The notes under the pieces: generated by a model
Told to the model about the DNA's origin: nothing
The model's database searches: none
Seen by the model: only the letters and a program-made list of their open reading frames with translations
Translations under genes and position numbers: made by a program
NCBI GenBank assembly: GCA_025766275.1
Contig: JAFKAC010000041.1
Coordinates: 310,001 to 374,000, forward strand
Source: Lactarius indigo
Taxonomy: Eukaryota > Basidiomycota > Agaricomycetes > Russulales > Russulaceae
Length of the DNA stretch: 64,000 bases
Reading direction: 5' to 3'
Shown here: piece by piece, positions 11,895 through 23,350 of the stretch
Layout of the letters: every line of letters begins with the position of its first letter
Numbering within the stretch: the first letter of the stretch is position 1

Positions 11895-14156
11895 TCTGGC
11901 CAATGTTACCGCAGCGACGCAACGAGAGAAAACGGGGTCGGGTACTAGTGGTGCAATAACTTGAATACTGTCCGCGGTACCTTAAGTATTGAGAGCATCG
12001 CCACAAAGGAGCAGCTATCAAAGTAGTGGAGCTGTTGGGAATATGACAATGGATTGACGTGAGAAATGCTGGGAGCCTCCGCGCTACTTGGAAATGCTAA
12101 CAATATCGACCTCGTGCTTAAGGAACGTTCCCACCATGAGATCATGTGAGACCCCCGATCCCAATCGCGAACAGTTCGGATTCACTCGCACTCACTCTGA
12201 ATTTCCGGTGTGGGTTCCCCAACCCTGGTCCCTACACCGTCATTTCCAAGTCGCTTTTAGAAACTCATAAAAAATTAGCCCGACAATGCGTGCCCCAAGC
12301 TTGGCCCCCAAGTGCATTCTTGATTTTTGATTGTGAATTTGTGACACGACTGGACCGTGGCAACGGTACCATCTTGGGTGCTATACAGTAATATCAAGAG
12401 TCGAACCAACCCGTTTGGTACTGTAAGGGCGTTCACGAGGTGTCAGCGCTGTCAGACTCGTCGGGTAAGTTAATGTCTACTTGCGCCGGTGTCCGAGTCC
12501 TGGGTCCGCACGGCACAGTGGAATGACGCCTGATCAGCCATCTTGCGAATCGTCGAACCACGACATATCAAGATCGAGAGATATATCACATATCATATAG
12601 CGCTCTGGTTCTTGGGGTGTGAGGAGCGCGAGTTTTCGCGGCGAGTGATTGGGTCGATGAAGGGCACTGGCATACTCGGCACCATATTACTCATCCGAGT
12701 CACAACTATCATACGGTGCATTAGACTTGTTGGGGTTTGAAGCCCGTGGGGCTATGCACCATGTTTAGCCCGATGCCATCCACCTTGGCCAGCGCTGTAG
12801 ACACAACTCTTGCATAAAGGCTTTCCGTTTAGTGTAATTAGGTCAATTGAATTTGTTACAGATATCTGTATCTGACAAGCACGGGCCCCATACTGCAAAT
12901 ACATATAGTAATAGCACAGGCGAAGACCAAATCTCTCAGCTCCGGTAGGGCACATCCGCCATGATGATTCGGAGATCACACAATTAATCATTGTTACATC
13001 TGGGCCATATCCTACTACTGGCAACGTTCGTGTTTCAAAGGGTCTGATGAGCCCCAGTGTTGTGCTAAGAATAGTGCAAGACAGATGTGGGCGAGCCCCA
13101 CGGAATAAAGTGATATAATTTTGTTGATTGCTGTAGTTTGTTGGGCTTCTGCTGTAAAAGACGCGTACAGACTCAGAGAAAACATTTGTGGCGGAAGCAA
13201 ATTCTGAAGCGGTAGGCGGGCATTCATTCAGGAACAATGAGTAGGTGTAAGCGCCAGAGTTTGCATGACTCGCCAGAATACGGAAAGGCCGAACAATGAG
13301 TCTGTTGTGATGGAGCGTGACGGAGGTGGAGGCTCCAAGTTGCAAGGCATGAATTAGTGAGATCCGCGAATATCGGGTGAACGGTGAACCAAGAATGGCG
13401 GGGAAGGAGAGGTGGAGAGTATAGATGTGTGGCAAGGCCGGTCATGAGTGTGATGACGACAAAACAGGGTACAGGGTACAGCACTCACTGGACGGAGGTG
13501 TGGTGGCCAGGGGAATGGGGAAATATGCAAGGGGACCCTAGTGATGTGTAGGTGATTATCAAACGCTGGGAAAAGGTGAAGAGCTGAACTACTCCAATGG
13601 TGAGCAACAGAGGAGCCGCGTGGTACGGTACACCGCGGCAACCTCTATCGGGGATTAAGGAACCAGCGGTGAGAACTGGTGTACAAATTTCTGCATGTGT
13701 GAGCGAAAGATGTCGTCCCCATCGCAAACTCTTCAAATTGGGTCGGCCTAGTAGACGAAACAGGAGTAGGCTCAACTTGTCTCGCTTACGTTCAAGTCCC
13801 TGATGCTATACTGTACTACTCGAACTCCAAAAAGCCCCCGAGCTTCGAGTATTCAACAGGTGGGGCATTGATGCTTTGAAAGAGAGTCAGAGAATAACGT
13901 CGAAGCCAATTAACTAGCTTCTCCACGGGGGGAAAGACTTCGTTCACGTCTTTGGTCTAGCGAGGCTGTACAGGCTGTTATCTGGAACGTGGAAGACACG
14001 TTTCATGATCTTACCGATCTGACTCGTTACATTTCGTAACATACATTTTCAAGGGACGTTTTAGCGACCCGGTCCGAGAAAATAAGAATGATACGGTCTA
14101 AAGTGATTGGGTAATCCAGACACCAACCAGAATCGACCGCAGCAGTGGATAGAAAA
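11895..14156. other. Intergenic, long unassigned interval
   Basis: The longest open frame (12752-13435, minus, 227 codons) has no recognisable domain, low-complexity bias or paralog, and other frames at 13015-13775 overlap it in other registers. I see no splice structure. No gene is called. Confidence 0.4.
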
Positions 14157-14601
14157 CTATACAGTAGAGGCGGAGACCTGACACCAAACCCCTTCCTTTT
14201 GGCTCCCAATTTCGATTGCTTCGTCGACGATTCTCTGTGGGATAAGAGATGTCTTTAGTATCTCTCCAGACAGATGGAATCATTCGAATGACCTTGACCA
14301 TCCCAAACGCTTCTTGAGCATGGCTTAGGTACCGTTTTGCCTCTTCTGCTTGGGCCAGCCAGAACCTCTCCTGCACACTGCGTTTGAGACCCTTGGCGCT
14401 ACGGGAAAGTTGCCTAAGAGCCTAGACTTGGTGGAAAAGTTCCACTTACTCGCTCATTCTATCCTTGGCTACCTTGCGGTCCTTGGGTCCCATGATATTT
14501 TCATGCTCTTCGTAGAGGAATTGAGCGTGTTGCATCAGTCGGTTGGCCTGCTCCACGACTTTCATAGGTCTCAAGGAGAACGGAGCAATAGTGGTGTGCA
14601 T
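14157..14601 (-). CDS. Short stand-alone module protein
   Basis: Three exons: 14601-14450, 14398-14293 (106 bp) and 14234-14157, giving 111 residues. Exon 1 encodes FSLRPMKVVEQANRLMQHAQ and a GPKDRKVAKDRM end; exon 2 encodes ERFWLAQAEEAKRYLSHAQE and ends GMVK; exon 3 begins RIVDEAIEIGSQKEG. The same order of blocks recurs at 15565-16035, 28871-29332 and 32062-32526. Start ATG chosen by matching the MHT/MHS start of the paralogs. Predicted soluble and helical; function unknown. Confidence 0.6.
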
Positions 14602-15564
14602 AACGTAGGAGGGGGAGTAACAGTAATCCACCTTGGTTTGGCCGTCTTAATATACTATCTAGTGCCAACCACGGCACACAATACACATGGTCCCCAGCCG
14701 GAGTAGATGCAGCGACAGCAGGTGAGAAAACCAGGTCATTCACGACTCAAATGAATCACAGTGTCCAAAGCTGACAGGTTTAGCCTGAGGTAGTCGTGCT
14801 TGGGAAGGCGTCGTAGTGTTTCGGACAAGAGTAGGTCATCCACATCGGGGAGAGTAATTACCTTCGAGCGTCTACGTGCTACGTAGAAAACAGGTAACGC
14901 TGGCGCTGATACTTCAACTTGAAGTCGTGGATAAAGCACTTTCATGTTGCCTACGTTCAGTGGGGCACTTAGGCCTCATGGTGGGTGCCTGTTCTGTGGG
15001 TGCACCCATGGTGGATGAATACCTCGAGGAGGTGGCACGGTAAACCTGTGCATGTGAACAAGGATCAAGTTGCAGTGAACGGTATCATGCCGGTGATTGA
15101 CATGGAGCGAAAATGCCTGTGCCACGTGCAAAGTAAGGGTTCCAGTCACGTGTCAAATAACGACAGTTGGCACCGAAATCTGAAATCTGATAATCATCAA
15201 ATCGGGGTTTCACTCCGATACAATGTGGCACAAGATGTGGCAAGTCCTGGCTGCAGTGCTAGACTACAGAATAAGTCGTCAGGCCAAGGGCACATGACTC
15301 TGCATTCGCATGAGCAGATGTTGGGTTTAATAATAAATGCTGTTTTTCTAAAATAAAATAAAAATCCTTTTTCCAGACTATGCCACGCTATGGTACCTAT
15401 TGACTGTTCTGAGTCAAGGCCCCACATGTTTACATGTTTAACTCAGTGATTGAAGTATATGGAAAGGCGGTGTGGAGTTCTAAGCGATAAGCGATCTATA
15501 GACACGAATAGAAAATCGACTCTACTATGGTGTGGGACTGCGTGACGATACCACAACTGGTGAC
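14602..15564. other. Intergenic, no recognisable gene
   Basis: Only short frames without domains (e.g. 14985-15356 on +). Between two minus-strand module genes, it should contain the promoter of the 14.6-kb copy. Confidence 0.5.
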
Positions 15565-16035
15565 TTATAAAACTTCCCACACACCTGAACCCCGCACGGC
15601 GAGTATGCCTTCTTTTTGGCTTCGGTTTTCGATTGCCTCGCCCACAGATTCCTGGTGGGATGAGAAGAATTAGTTTATATGTACATCGCCTGATTTGAGC
15701 CACCAACCTTGACGGTTTCCAACGCTTCTTTGGCATGACTTAAATATAGCTTTGCCTGCGCCCTTCTGTCCAGCCATGATTTCTCCTCTGCGCCGTGCTT
15801 AAAATCCTCGGCGCTGTGAAAAGGCTGCTTCAGGACCGGGAAAACAGTAATCTGGTCAGAAGAACACCACTCACATGGCCATTCTGCTTTCGGCCACGGT
15901 ACGATCCCTGGGTCCTATGATGTGCTCGTATTCCTTGTAAAGGACTTCAGCTTGATGCATCAACTTATCGGCTTTCTCCACGATTTGCACGGGCATTAGG
16001 GGGCAGCAAGTGTTGGTCGAAACAAAGGAATGCAT
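15565..16035 (-). CDS. Short stand-alone module protein
   Basis: Three exons: 16035-15875, 15813-15708 (106 bp) and 15651-15565, giving 117 residues. Exon 1 starts MHSFVST and carries VEKADKLMHQAEVLYKEYEH and GPRDRTVAESRM; exon 2 carries EDFKHGAEEKSWLDRRAQAK and ends KEALETVK; exon 3 begins ESVGEAIENRSQKEG. A downstream ATG (15996) is an alternative start. It is a close relative of the copies at 14.2, 28.9 and 32.1 kb. Function unknown. Confidence 0.6.
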
Positions 16036-17428
16036 GGAGAGTTATTGGGGTGGAGAGTAATGGTCGCCACGGCCCTGCTCTTGGCTTTAATATTGGGTGT
16101 CGTATGTCTGGTGCTCAATGGCACAGCTGTGAGGCTGTGCGAGGGCTGTACCAGACCAGGGAATGGAAGGTGATCGGGTTCAAGAATGGCCGGGCCCACC
16201 ATCTCTTAATAACATGAAAAAGCTTCGTACTTTTCAGAGCTGGGAGGTACAGCCCCGGGTGGGTTCGAACTCAAAGGAGTGAGTCCCAATGGCTCGGTTA
16301 AGAAAACGCCTAGAAAACCTTCGCACGTACCGGAGAGAGTGGTTGGGAGCGTCCGAGTCCGAACTAGAACGAGCGACGCTAGCGTCGGTACTAGCAACAC
16401 GACCATTCACAGTGCCGACATCCCACTCATGACAGGGGACGGGGACCTGCTTTTCCATAGCACTGGCATGCATATAGGCATACGGGGTATTAATTTATGT
16501 TTGAGAGAAGAAGCACAGCCTTTTCACGAATGGGGTATAGAATCGTTGACTAAAACGCCCATTTGTACAGGTGGATCAAAGGAATCAAGACGACTTTTCA
16601 CTGGCCATAGGCTCAATTAAATATTAAGCAATAACGACCAAATTGGCTTCATGCCAGAAATGATAATTCAATTACGGAACAGCGGAATTTGAATACGAAA
16701 TTTTAAGTCACTCAGGCATTCGTTCGGTCCAACGGGACGAGGAGCAATAAACGTCTTCAATGATCTCGGAATGACCAGAGATCGCAAAATTTTTCAGTGC
16801 CTAACACGTCGTATAACCTACTTGCATCAAACAGAGGCGGTGCCACCACAATATATTTATACGACACGTGGCATTTGGCGCTGGAATGGTGACTGAAGTT
16901 CTTTTCCCAGACATGGACAACGGGCATGGAAGAAAGGGGGACAAAATTAGACTGATGGGCTAACTATCTGATGTTACAAGCAATTTGGGGAAAGTGTTCC
17001 GCTTTCAAGACTAGCGTCTGTATTTAGTTTCGTCCATGCGATGCAACGAGGCTGGCGCGCCGTGGCGCGAATAGTGATCTAATCTACGTGAGTGATCGTT
17101 GAGCTTTGCGTAGGCCTTAAAGGCGGCAGTGCCACTGGCAGCGCGGGAACATTTACAAAAATCCCACAGGGGGGCCGTAATCTATAATGCAAAACCTTGA
17201 CTGGAGTCCGAAATAAATGTTCCACATTTCTTCATGCGGACAAACTCAGGGGGTGGATTCCGAAAAGGGATATCAGACCCATGGGCGTACTTCTATGTTA
17301 CAAGGATAGGGATCACTGCAAAACACCAGGCGTTCTCTCCGAGAACAACAGGGAAGCCCCGCAACTGCAACGTACTTCTGTTTCTACCTCACAATATCTG
17401 GGAGCGAGCTTGTGCGCCCAATGAGAAA
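16036..17428. other. Intergenic, no recognisable gene
   Basis: A frame at 16279-16620 (+) has no domain or paralog. A GGTTCGAA-type word near 16262 was checked as a tRNA B box and rejected. Nothing else is supportable. Confidence 0.5.
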
Positions 17429-17841
17429 TCACGATGATTGACCATTGCCATTGGGCAGCTGGTGTCGCGTTTGCACAATGGTCTACAAAATATACGTGAG
17501 CGGCGTCGCTCAAACCCGACGTGTCATCGCGAAAATAATAACCTCGACATTCTGCAACGCTTTATTGGCCTCTTTAGCATACCGCTTTGCTTGTCTGTAT
17601 CGTGCAAGGAGAGACTGGCCGTCCTCAGGCCTGAAATCTTCAGCGCTGCGACGACGTAATGTTTGAGCCTGACTATCGTCGCTGGATGACGAGAACCCGC
17701 CACTCACCGCTCGATCCATCCTTCCGCTGTCGCTCTGTCGTGGGGGTTCCACACGAAGTCAAGTAGGTATTCGGCACCATGCATCCGCCCATCGCCACGT
17801 TCCAATATTTTTCCAGGCATCAGGTTGTCGAGCTTTTTCAT
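17429..17841 (-). CDS. Diverged stand-alone module protein
   Basis: Three exons: 17841-17708 (134 bp), 17645-17543 (103 bp) and 17482-17429, giving 96 residues. The splice phases (2 then 0) match the family. Exon 2 is one codon shorter than the usual 106 bp. Exon 1 reads MKKLDNLMPGKILERGDGRM and ends HDRATAEGWIER, aligning with the DRTVAEDRM block of paralogs; exon 2 carries AEDFRPEDGQSLLARYRQAK and ends ALQNVE. This is the most divergent copy and may be decaying. Start uncertain. Confidence 0.42.
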
Positions 17842-19274
17842 AGACAAAGGGCCAATGTTCAGATGTTGGGGAGAAAAACCGGTAATTCATCTTCCAGCGA
17901 TGCTGCGAGCTTAAATAGGGGAAAGTGCAAGGCCCTCTACTGTACCGTAGAACAAAAAGCACACGGTGCCGAGTGACCATTACGATTATGAACAAATGAA
18001 TCCGCGGGGTACCGAGATTCGGGACCGATTTGGTTTCGTCCCTCTCGGTGCCAACTTACACCCTTGCGGGGATTCAGCGTCCGCCAAAAAGGGGAAAGGC
18101 TGACACCTTCATCATTTAGAGCATTTGGGGACCAATTAATCAACGCTTCAGACGCTCCGATTCGTCACGCGTCAAGTAAGGTGTGCTGCGGCTGTGATGT
18201 ACTGTAGTGCGGAGGTCATTAAGGGTCGCAGCGAAGGGTGATGGGTCCTGGCCAGAATAACACCGTGGACGACGCTGAGTCGCTGACAAATAAGTTGGCC
18301 AGACAGATGTGCGCCCATGTACAGTTACAGAGAACTGAAACTGAAATCTATACTTTACCCAAATTGATCTAAACGTACGACTGTAGGGCGAGCCTTTAGC
18401 GAGCCAAAGAAGAGAGCATGTGAGTGGCAGCGCCAGGGTACATACTTAGCTTCTGTTCGCTTTTGTGATTATGGACATAATTAGGTGTGTTTCGATCCGG
18501 CAAGCACCCCAGATCGCCACGGAGGTAACGAGCAGCTCGGAAGCTCCGAACCGGGAAGCCGAATCCAACAAGAGCCTGGAGGCAGTGACAGGTGGCTGTT
18601 GATCATAACGTAACCCAATCGGAGAGAACATGTTCCGGTATGGAAGCTAAGAAGCACTTCACTGCAGCGCATGCAGCTAGAGCGGTTCTTCAAAAAGAAC
18701 ATGAACACAAGCGTAGCTGGGCTGAGAAGAGTAACTAGAAGGGGGCCACGTGTGCACAACGGGCGCTAATTTATAGACATGTCGCCAAGTAATCAACGAC
18801 CAGGCAACCTCACAGAACAAGCAAGATGCAAAACGACGCAACACATTAGCAGCACACAAAGGCGACGATTTGGTCGTCCTCCACTTCACCGTCAGAGGGA
18901 TGCGTTAATGTTGGGCCGTAAGCGTTTACGTAGTGTGCTGTATACGATGCAAACTCGCTGAACCCAAACCACTTGTCCCATGGAGCTTCAAGGGCGATGC
19001 GTTGTATGAGAAACCTACGCCAGTGCTGGCGGTGCAAATACACGCTTGCCATACTTGAGCATTGGATTGTCCGGAAAAGGTGTCATTAGATGTGCTTGCC
19101 ACAAATCAAGATTGAGCTAAATTCTCTTCTAGGTGGGATAATTAATACAAACGAACGGCTTAACAGCGGGAACTACGAACCACTATAACCGCAGTAGGAT
19201 CTAAACATTCGTATGTTCACAGCAGATGTCGTGCTTCGCTAAACGTACAGAACAATTGTGCCGTGAAGCCGCCA
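17842..19274. other. Intergenic, no recognisable gene
   Basis: Short frames on both strands (18446-18961) lack any domain. This interval separates the accessory cluster from the housekeeping island. Confidence 0.5.
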
Positions 19275-22267
19275 TCACATGATGACGCGAACGCCACCGT
19301 ACTCGGCTAACTCCCATGGATGGTCCCGGCCGAGCGAAACCACACACATTCGGCTTCGTGGAACTTCGAGGGTGTGAGAAGTTGCTTCAACGAGCTGTTT
19401 GTTTGTTGTTTTAAGTTACTCCATCCACAGCCAAATCAAGAAAAAACTGCGAACTCACCGTCGGGTTGAAGGCGCCTGAAACGAAGGCGAGACTTGAAAA
19501 CGAGTTAGAAAGATGGGACGCACGATAAGACGGAATGGAATAGGTAATAGTTAAGATACGGACTCGACAGTGATCGTTGGAAACGCTTCATCTAAGAGAC
19601 GCGCGTTCGGATGGAGCTCGCTGGGTATCGCATCAATGGTTCTGTACGCATGGACGAATATGACCGTGCGTGCATCCGGCACGTTCTTCTGCACGGAGAG
19701 TAATGCGCGAAGCATGACATGGATCTAGATAAGAGTGCTGTAGCGTTATAGCAGAACAGGTGCAGAACAGGTTCAAAATAGAGACGCACGTCGTCGTTCT
19801 TTATCCACACGCAGACACGGGCCGCTCGACGCGCCTTGTACCACGACACCAACCGGCGTTGCCACCCCCGGGTCAACCTCCATCGCAAAAGCGGGCCGGT
19901 CGAGTAGAGTTGTAGAGCGAGCCTCAGGACAGTTGGCTGAGCACTTGTTGCGAATAATGCGATAAAAACCACTGCAAAAGACGCAGCAAAAACGCCAAGG
20001 GAAATGGGGCTACACGCGCACATAGAGGATGAGCGAGAGAGGTAAGCAAAGGACATCCACGTACGCGAGCGCGATGTTGCCTGTAAATGTTACAATGACT
20101 ACCACGAAAGCCATCAGGAGTGTGAATATTCCTGAGTATGGTGGGCGGGACAAGCTGGGACGGTTCAGCTTCAGAAGGAGACAGGAAACCGCGAACTGCG
20201 ACGCGGTCAAACAAGATTCTATGACAATCGATGTGACTTACCAGAAGTAGCTGGAATAAAAAGGCTACAGAGAACACATATGAGACAGTCAACAGGTTCA
20301 TCCCCGAGCCAACGTAAAGTAATAAGGATAGTCCGGTCGAGAGTAGCGTTGCAATGTGCTGGCTTCCCGTTATTGGGAGCCTCAGACTGAACCAATGTGG
20401 CAGAATATGGTCGCTGCGGAGAATCGCACAACGTCAACATCCTCTATGCGACATAAAACACATTGACTTACTGGGCCATGCGGTCGAGTAGCTGGATAGC
20501 TGTGACCGTTCCGGTCATCACGCCACCGAGGAGCACGGAAACGGCGTCTATCAAAACTAAGATGCGAAGCCAGTTCCTGCCCGAGAGGCTCCCAAGGGCC
20601 GACAGGACGTTCGACCCATTCACGATAGCGTCCACCGGGAGCAACGCGCACGCAAGCAGGGATAGAACGGTGTTGAGAATAGCCGAGACGACTATCAGGT
20701 TTCGCAGTATGGCGGCGTAGTCCTTGGGGCGGATCATTTCGATATAGGACGGCGTGCATTCGAAGCCTAAAGAGTCGATTATACATTATATCCGGGGCGA
20801 GGTGTCTCCACGGGCCAACACAAATGCATACCCGTGACTCCGAGAAACGCAACGCAAACGCCATAAAAAATTGCGCGTGCGGTCTCGGCCGCAGTGCCGG
20901 GGCGCAGGGCCCAGTTTTGCTTCAAAATGGTAGAATGGGGATCGTGAGTAGCCCAGTGCACGATACCCGTGACCGCTAGCGCGGCCATCACCAGAATCTG
21001 GAGAGTATTTGGTTAGGACTTATGAGGGACGCGCAGTAGACGAGTAATGCGTGCATGAAATACGAATACAGCTGCTGTTGCGGAGGCGTTTTCTTTGATC
21101 CCAGCAAGGGCCAGAACGCCAAGCGCGACAAGGAATAGGATTGCCAACACGCTCGCCGAGACGGGCATAGAATGGATCTCAGCGCTGAGATAAGCGCTCG
21201 CGGTCGCTGCGGACACCGCGGAAGTAGCCACCGCGTCTAAAAGCGTTGCCGCTGCCCCAATAAGCGCCATCGTCTTCCCCGAAAACTGTAAGAGGTAGAT
21301 GTAGTTCCTAGAAAGTGACGTGGGCTCAGGTGTTGGTGCAGATAGAGAAGAGACACACGATCCGTTGATGCGAACGCTAGAAGCAAGCTCAAGCAGGAGA
21401 GGTCGGAAAAATAGAAGGAGTAGTGAAGCCGTCAGCAAGCAAAGCGGTGAGTATATTCCTGTCTCCAAATCGTCAGGCAGGACAGACAGTCAATGAAAGA
21501 GACATTACCGGCCGCGGCGACGACCAGTGGAAACGCGTAGAAGACGCTTCCAGAGACGTCATTACCGGAAACGGACATTGCAGCCAGATGTCCGAGGACT
21601 TGGCGCGGGCCGCTCAGACGACTCTCGGCGTCTCTCAGGTCCCCGAGGCTAATGTCTAAGTAGCGCATTGAGCCCCATCCCTAAAGGTAAAAATACATTT
21701 TAGGAAGGACGACGCGGGATAGAGGGACTCGGAATGTTTTACGGAAAACTCCCACTCGGCGTTCGAATGAGGCACACGAGAGTGAGAAACCGTCATCTTG
21801 AGACTGTTGTCTCCTCGTCTACGGCGTTGGCGACGGACAATCTACGCGGAAGGACGAAAGTGGAGAGGGTCAGCACGCGCGCACGCAAACGCGCGAATCG
21901 AACCCGGGGGGCAGGGGGTGACGAGACAAAACATTACCGTGTAGAACTCGCTCTGGGCGAACGAGGGCAGACCTGGCCGCGCATGTGCGTTGGTTTTGAC
22001 AGTATCCTCCACCAGCGATGGGCCCGGCTCGACATCGACGTTGTTCCATTCTGACGAGTCGTGCGGTGTCGTACCTTCGACGAGCGAAGGAGGCTCGTGT
22101 CCCTCGTAATCACCCTCCAATGTGGGCGACTCCTGAACCCCCAGCTCCACCGAGTCCGACACGTCATCGCGTGGGCGTTTTTCGTCGTGATGCTCCTGAG
22201 AAGACAGTGGCACGTCTGACTCGAGCGCACAAACTTCTTCAAGCCCCGGTGTTTCCACGTCGGTCAT
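19275..22267 (-). CDS. APC-superfamily amino acid transporter with soluble C-terminal region
   Basis: Twelve exons: 22267-21938, 21680-21509, 21458-21359, 21307-21055, 20997-20832, 20766-20472, 20413-20242, 20195-20065, 20009-19790, 19724-19564, 19492-19459 and 19394-19275, giving 607 residues. The acidic N-terminus (about 110 residues) precedes GDLRDAESRLSG and GNDVSGSVFYAFPLVVAAAG, the TM1 region typical of fungal APC permeases. Further hydrophobic segments follow, including YIYLLQFSGKTMALIGAAA, a GFECTPSYIEMIRPKDY block (exon 5/6 join) and LPITGSQHIATLLSTGLS. The last about 150 residues are soluble (VCVWIKNDD, LLDEAFPTITVD, GAFNPT), a tail I know from basidiomycete homologs. It probably imports or exports amino acids across a membrane; substrate unknown. 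The donor at 21055 would be GC; a GT donor nine bases earlier in the transcript also keeps frame. Confidence 0.8.
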
Positions 22268-23350
22268 TGATACAATGATACAGGCAAGCGCGTTGTTGAA
22301 CGCGAGAAACTGGCGAAAGGGAGAAGGCCCAAAGCGGGGTCGTCAGGAGTAATGAGATGGACCTAGAGCGGTACCAGAGCCACTCAGATGAAAGAGGCTC
22401 AGGCTGAGGTCCTGCAAAGGGGCAATCCCCGATCAAACATACAGTAAGCCGTGGCCAGCAAGTGTTTCCATTGTTCTTGTTCTTGTTGCCCCCCCACAAC
22501 AGGAGACTTTCAACTCCGACCATAATTTTTTTTCCAAGAATTATTCAGCCCAGCACGACGCAGCGACGCAGAGACCGTCAAAACCCACTCATGAAAAAAG
22601 GCAGTGGAAATCAGGGCACAAAATTTTAATGCAGATAGAAAGGAAGTCGCAGTCTATTCAAAAATGTTTCCCCATCTGTGAAGATCTAACTTAGCGGTGA
22701 CAGAAGCTTTCGTAACCATTACTAGGCCTTACCAATTACGTAACAAACTCAGAGTCGCCTTTTTACTTACCTCTGCGGTTTGACTTTCTCGTCCCGTCGA
22801 TAATCGCGAGTCCATTTCGAGTCTACTCGAGGCCAAGGTGGGAGGTGCTCACGTTGGTAGGGTAGGGGTCATTAGGAACCCGCTACCCATTATCCTTGTT
22901 CTTGTGCTTTCTCCCTCACTCGTCATAAAGGGAAAAATGTAGTAAATGAGACCTAAAGGAAACGGGGTCATCTTTATGTCTCCTTTTTTATTTTTGAAAA
23001 ATATTTTCATTTGAAAGAGAAGTAGAAACGGGGGTGTGGGTTCCTGATGACCCCTACCTTACTGTTCTTTTTCTTTTTCTGTTGCATGCTTGATTATATA
23101 TTGCAAATCTACTAAAGGCACGTGATCACTTTTGGGGTCTTGGCGCAATAAACTGGTGCCTGATTTCATTCATCGACGGTGGGACAATCATGGCATCAAC
23201 TGCATCACTACCAGACGACAGGAATTGATGGCATCTAGTAACACATCCACAACGAACATACACACAACAAGACTTTGCTGTCGCCGTCTTCTCTTGTGCC
23301 AATTCAAGGTTTACGCTCGCACCCTACTCAAACCCACGCCGTCCTCCCGC
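22268..23350. other. Intergenic between transporter start and eRF3 end
   Basis: AT-rich stretches (about 22515-22660, 22935-23100) and no supportable gene. The interval should contain the transporter promoter (near 22270-22600) and the eRF3 3' UTR. A + strand frame at 23132-23524 is antisense to eRF3 exons and is rejected. Confidence 0.55.

Noticed and set aside
12752..13435. Minus-strand open frame of 227 codons
   Set aside because: No recognisable domain, no paralog in the window, no plausible splice partners, and overlapping frames of similar quality in other registers. A frame of this length can occur by chance in 64 kb.
16250..16290. tRNA B-box-like word (GGTTCGAAC)
   Set aside because: The flanking bases cannot form a T-arm on either strand and no A box or acceptor stem is present at the right distance.
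21890..21915. tRNA-like word GGTTCGATTC on the minus strand
   Set aside because: It lies in intron 1 of the transporter gene and no cloverleaf can be drawn around it.
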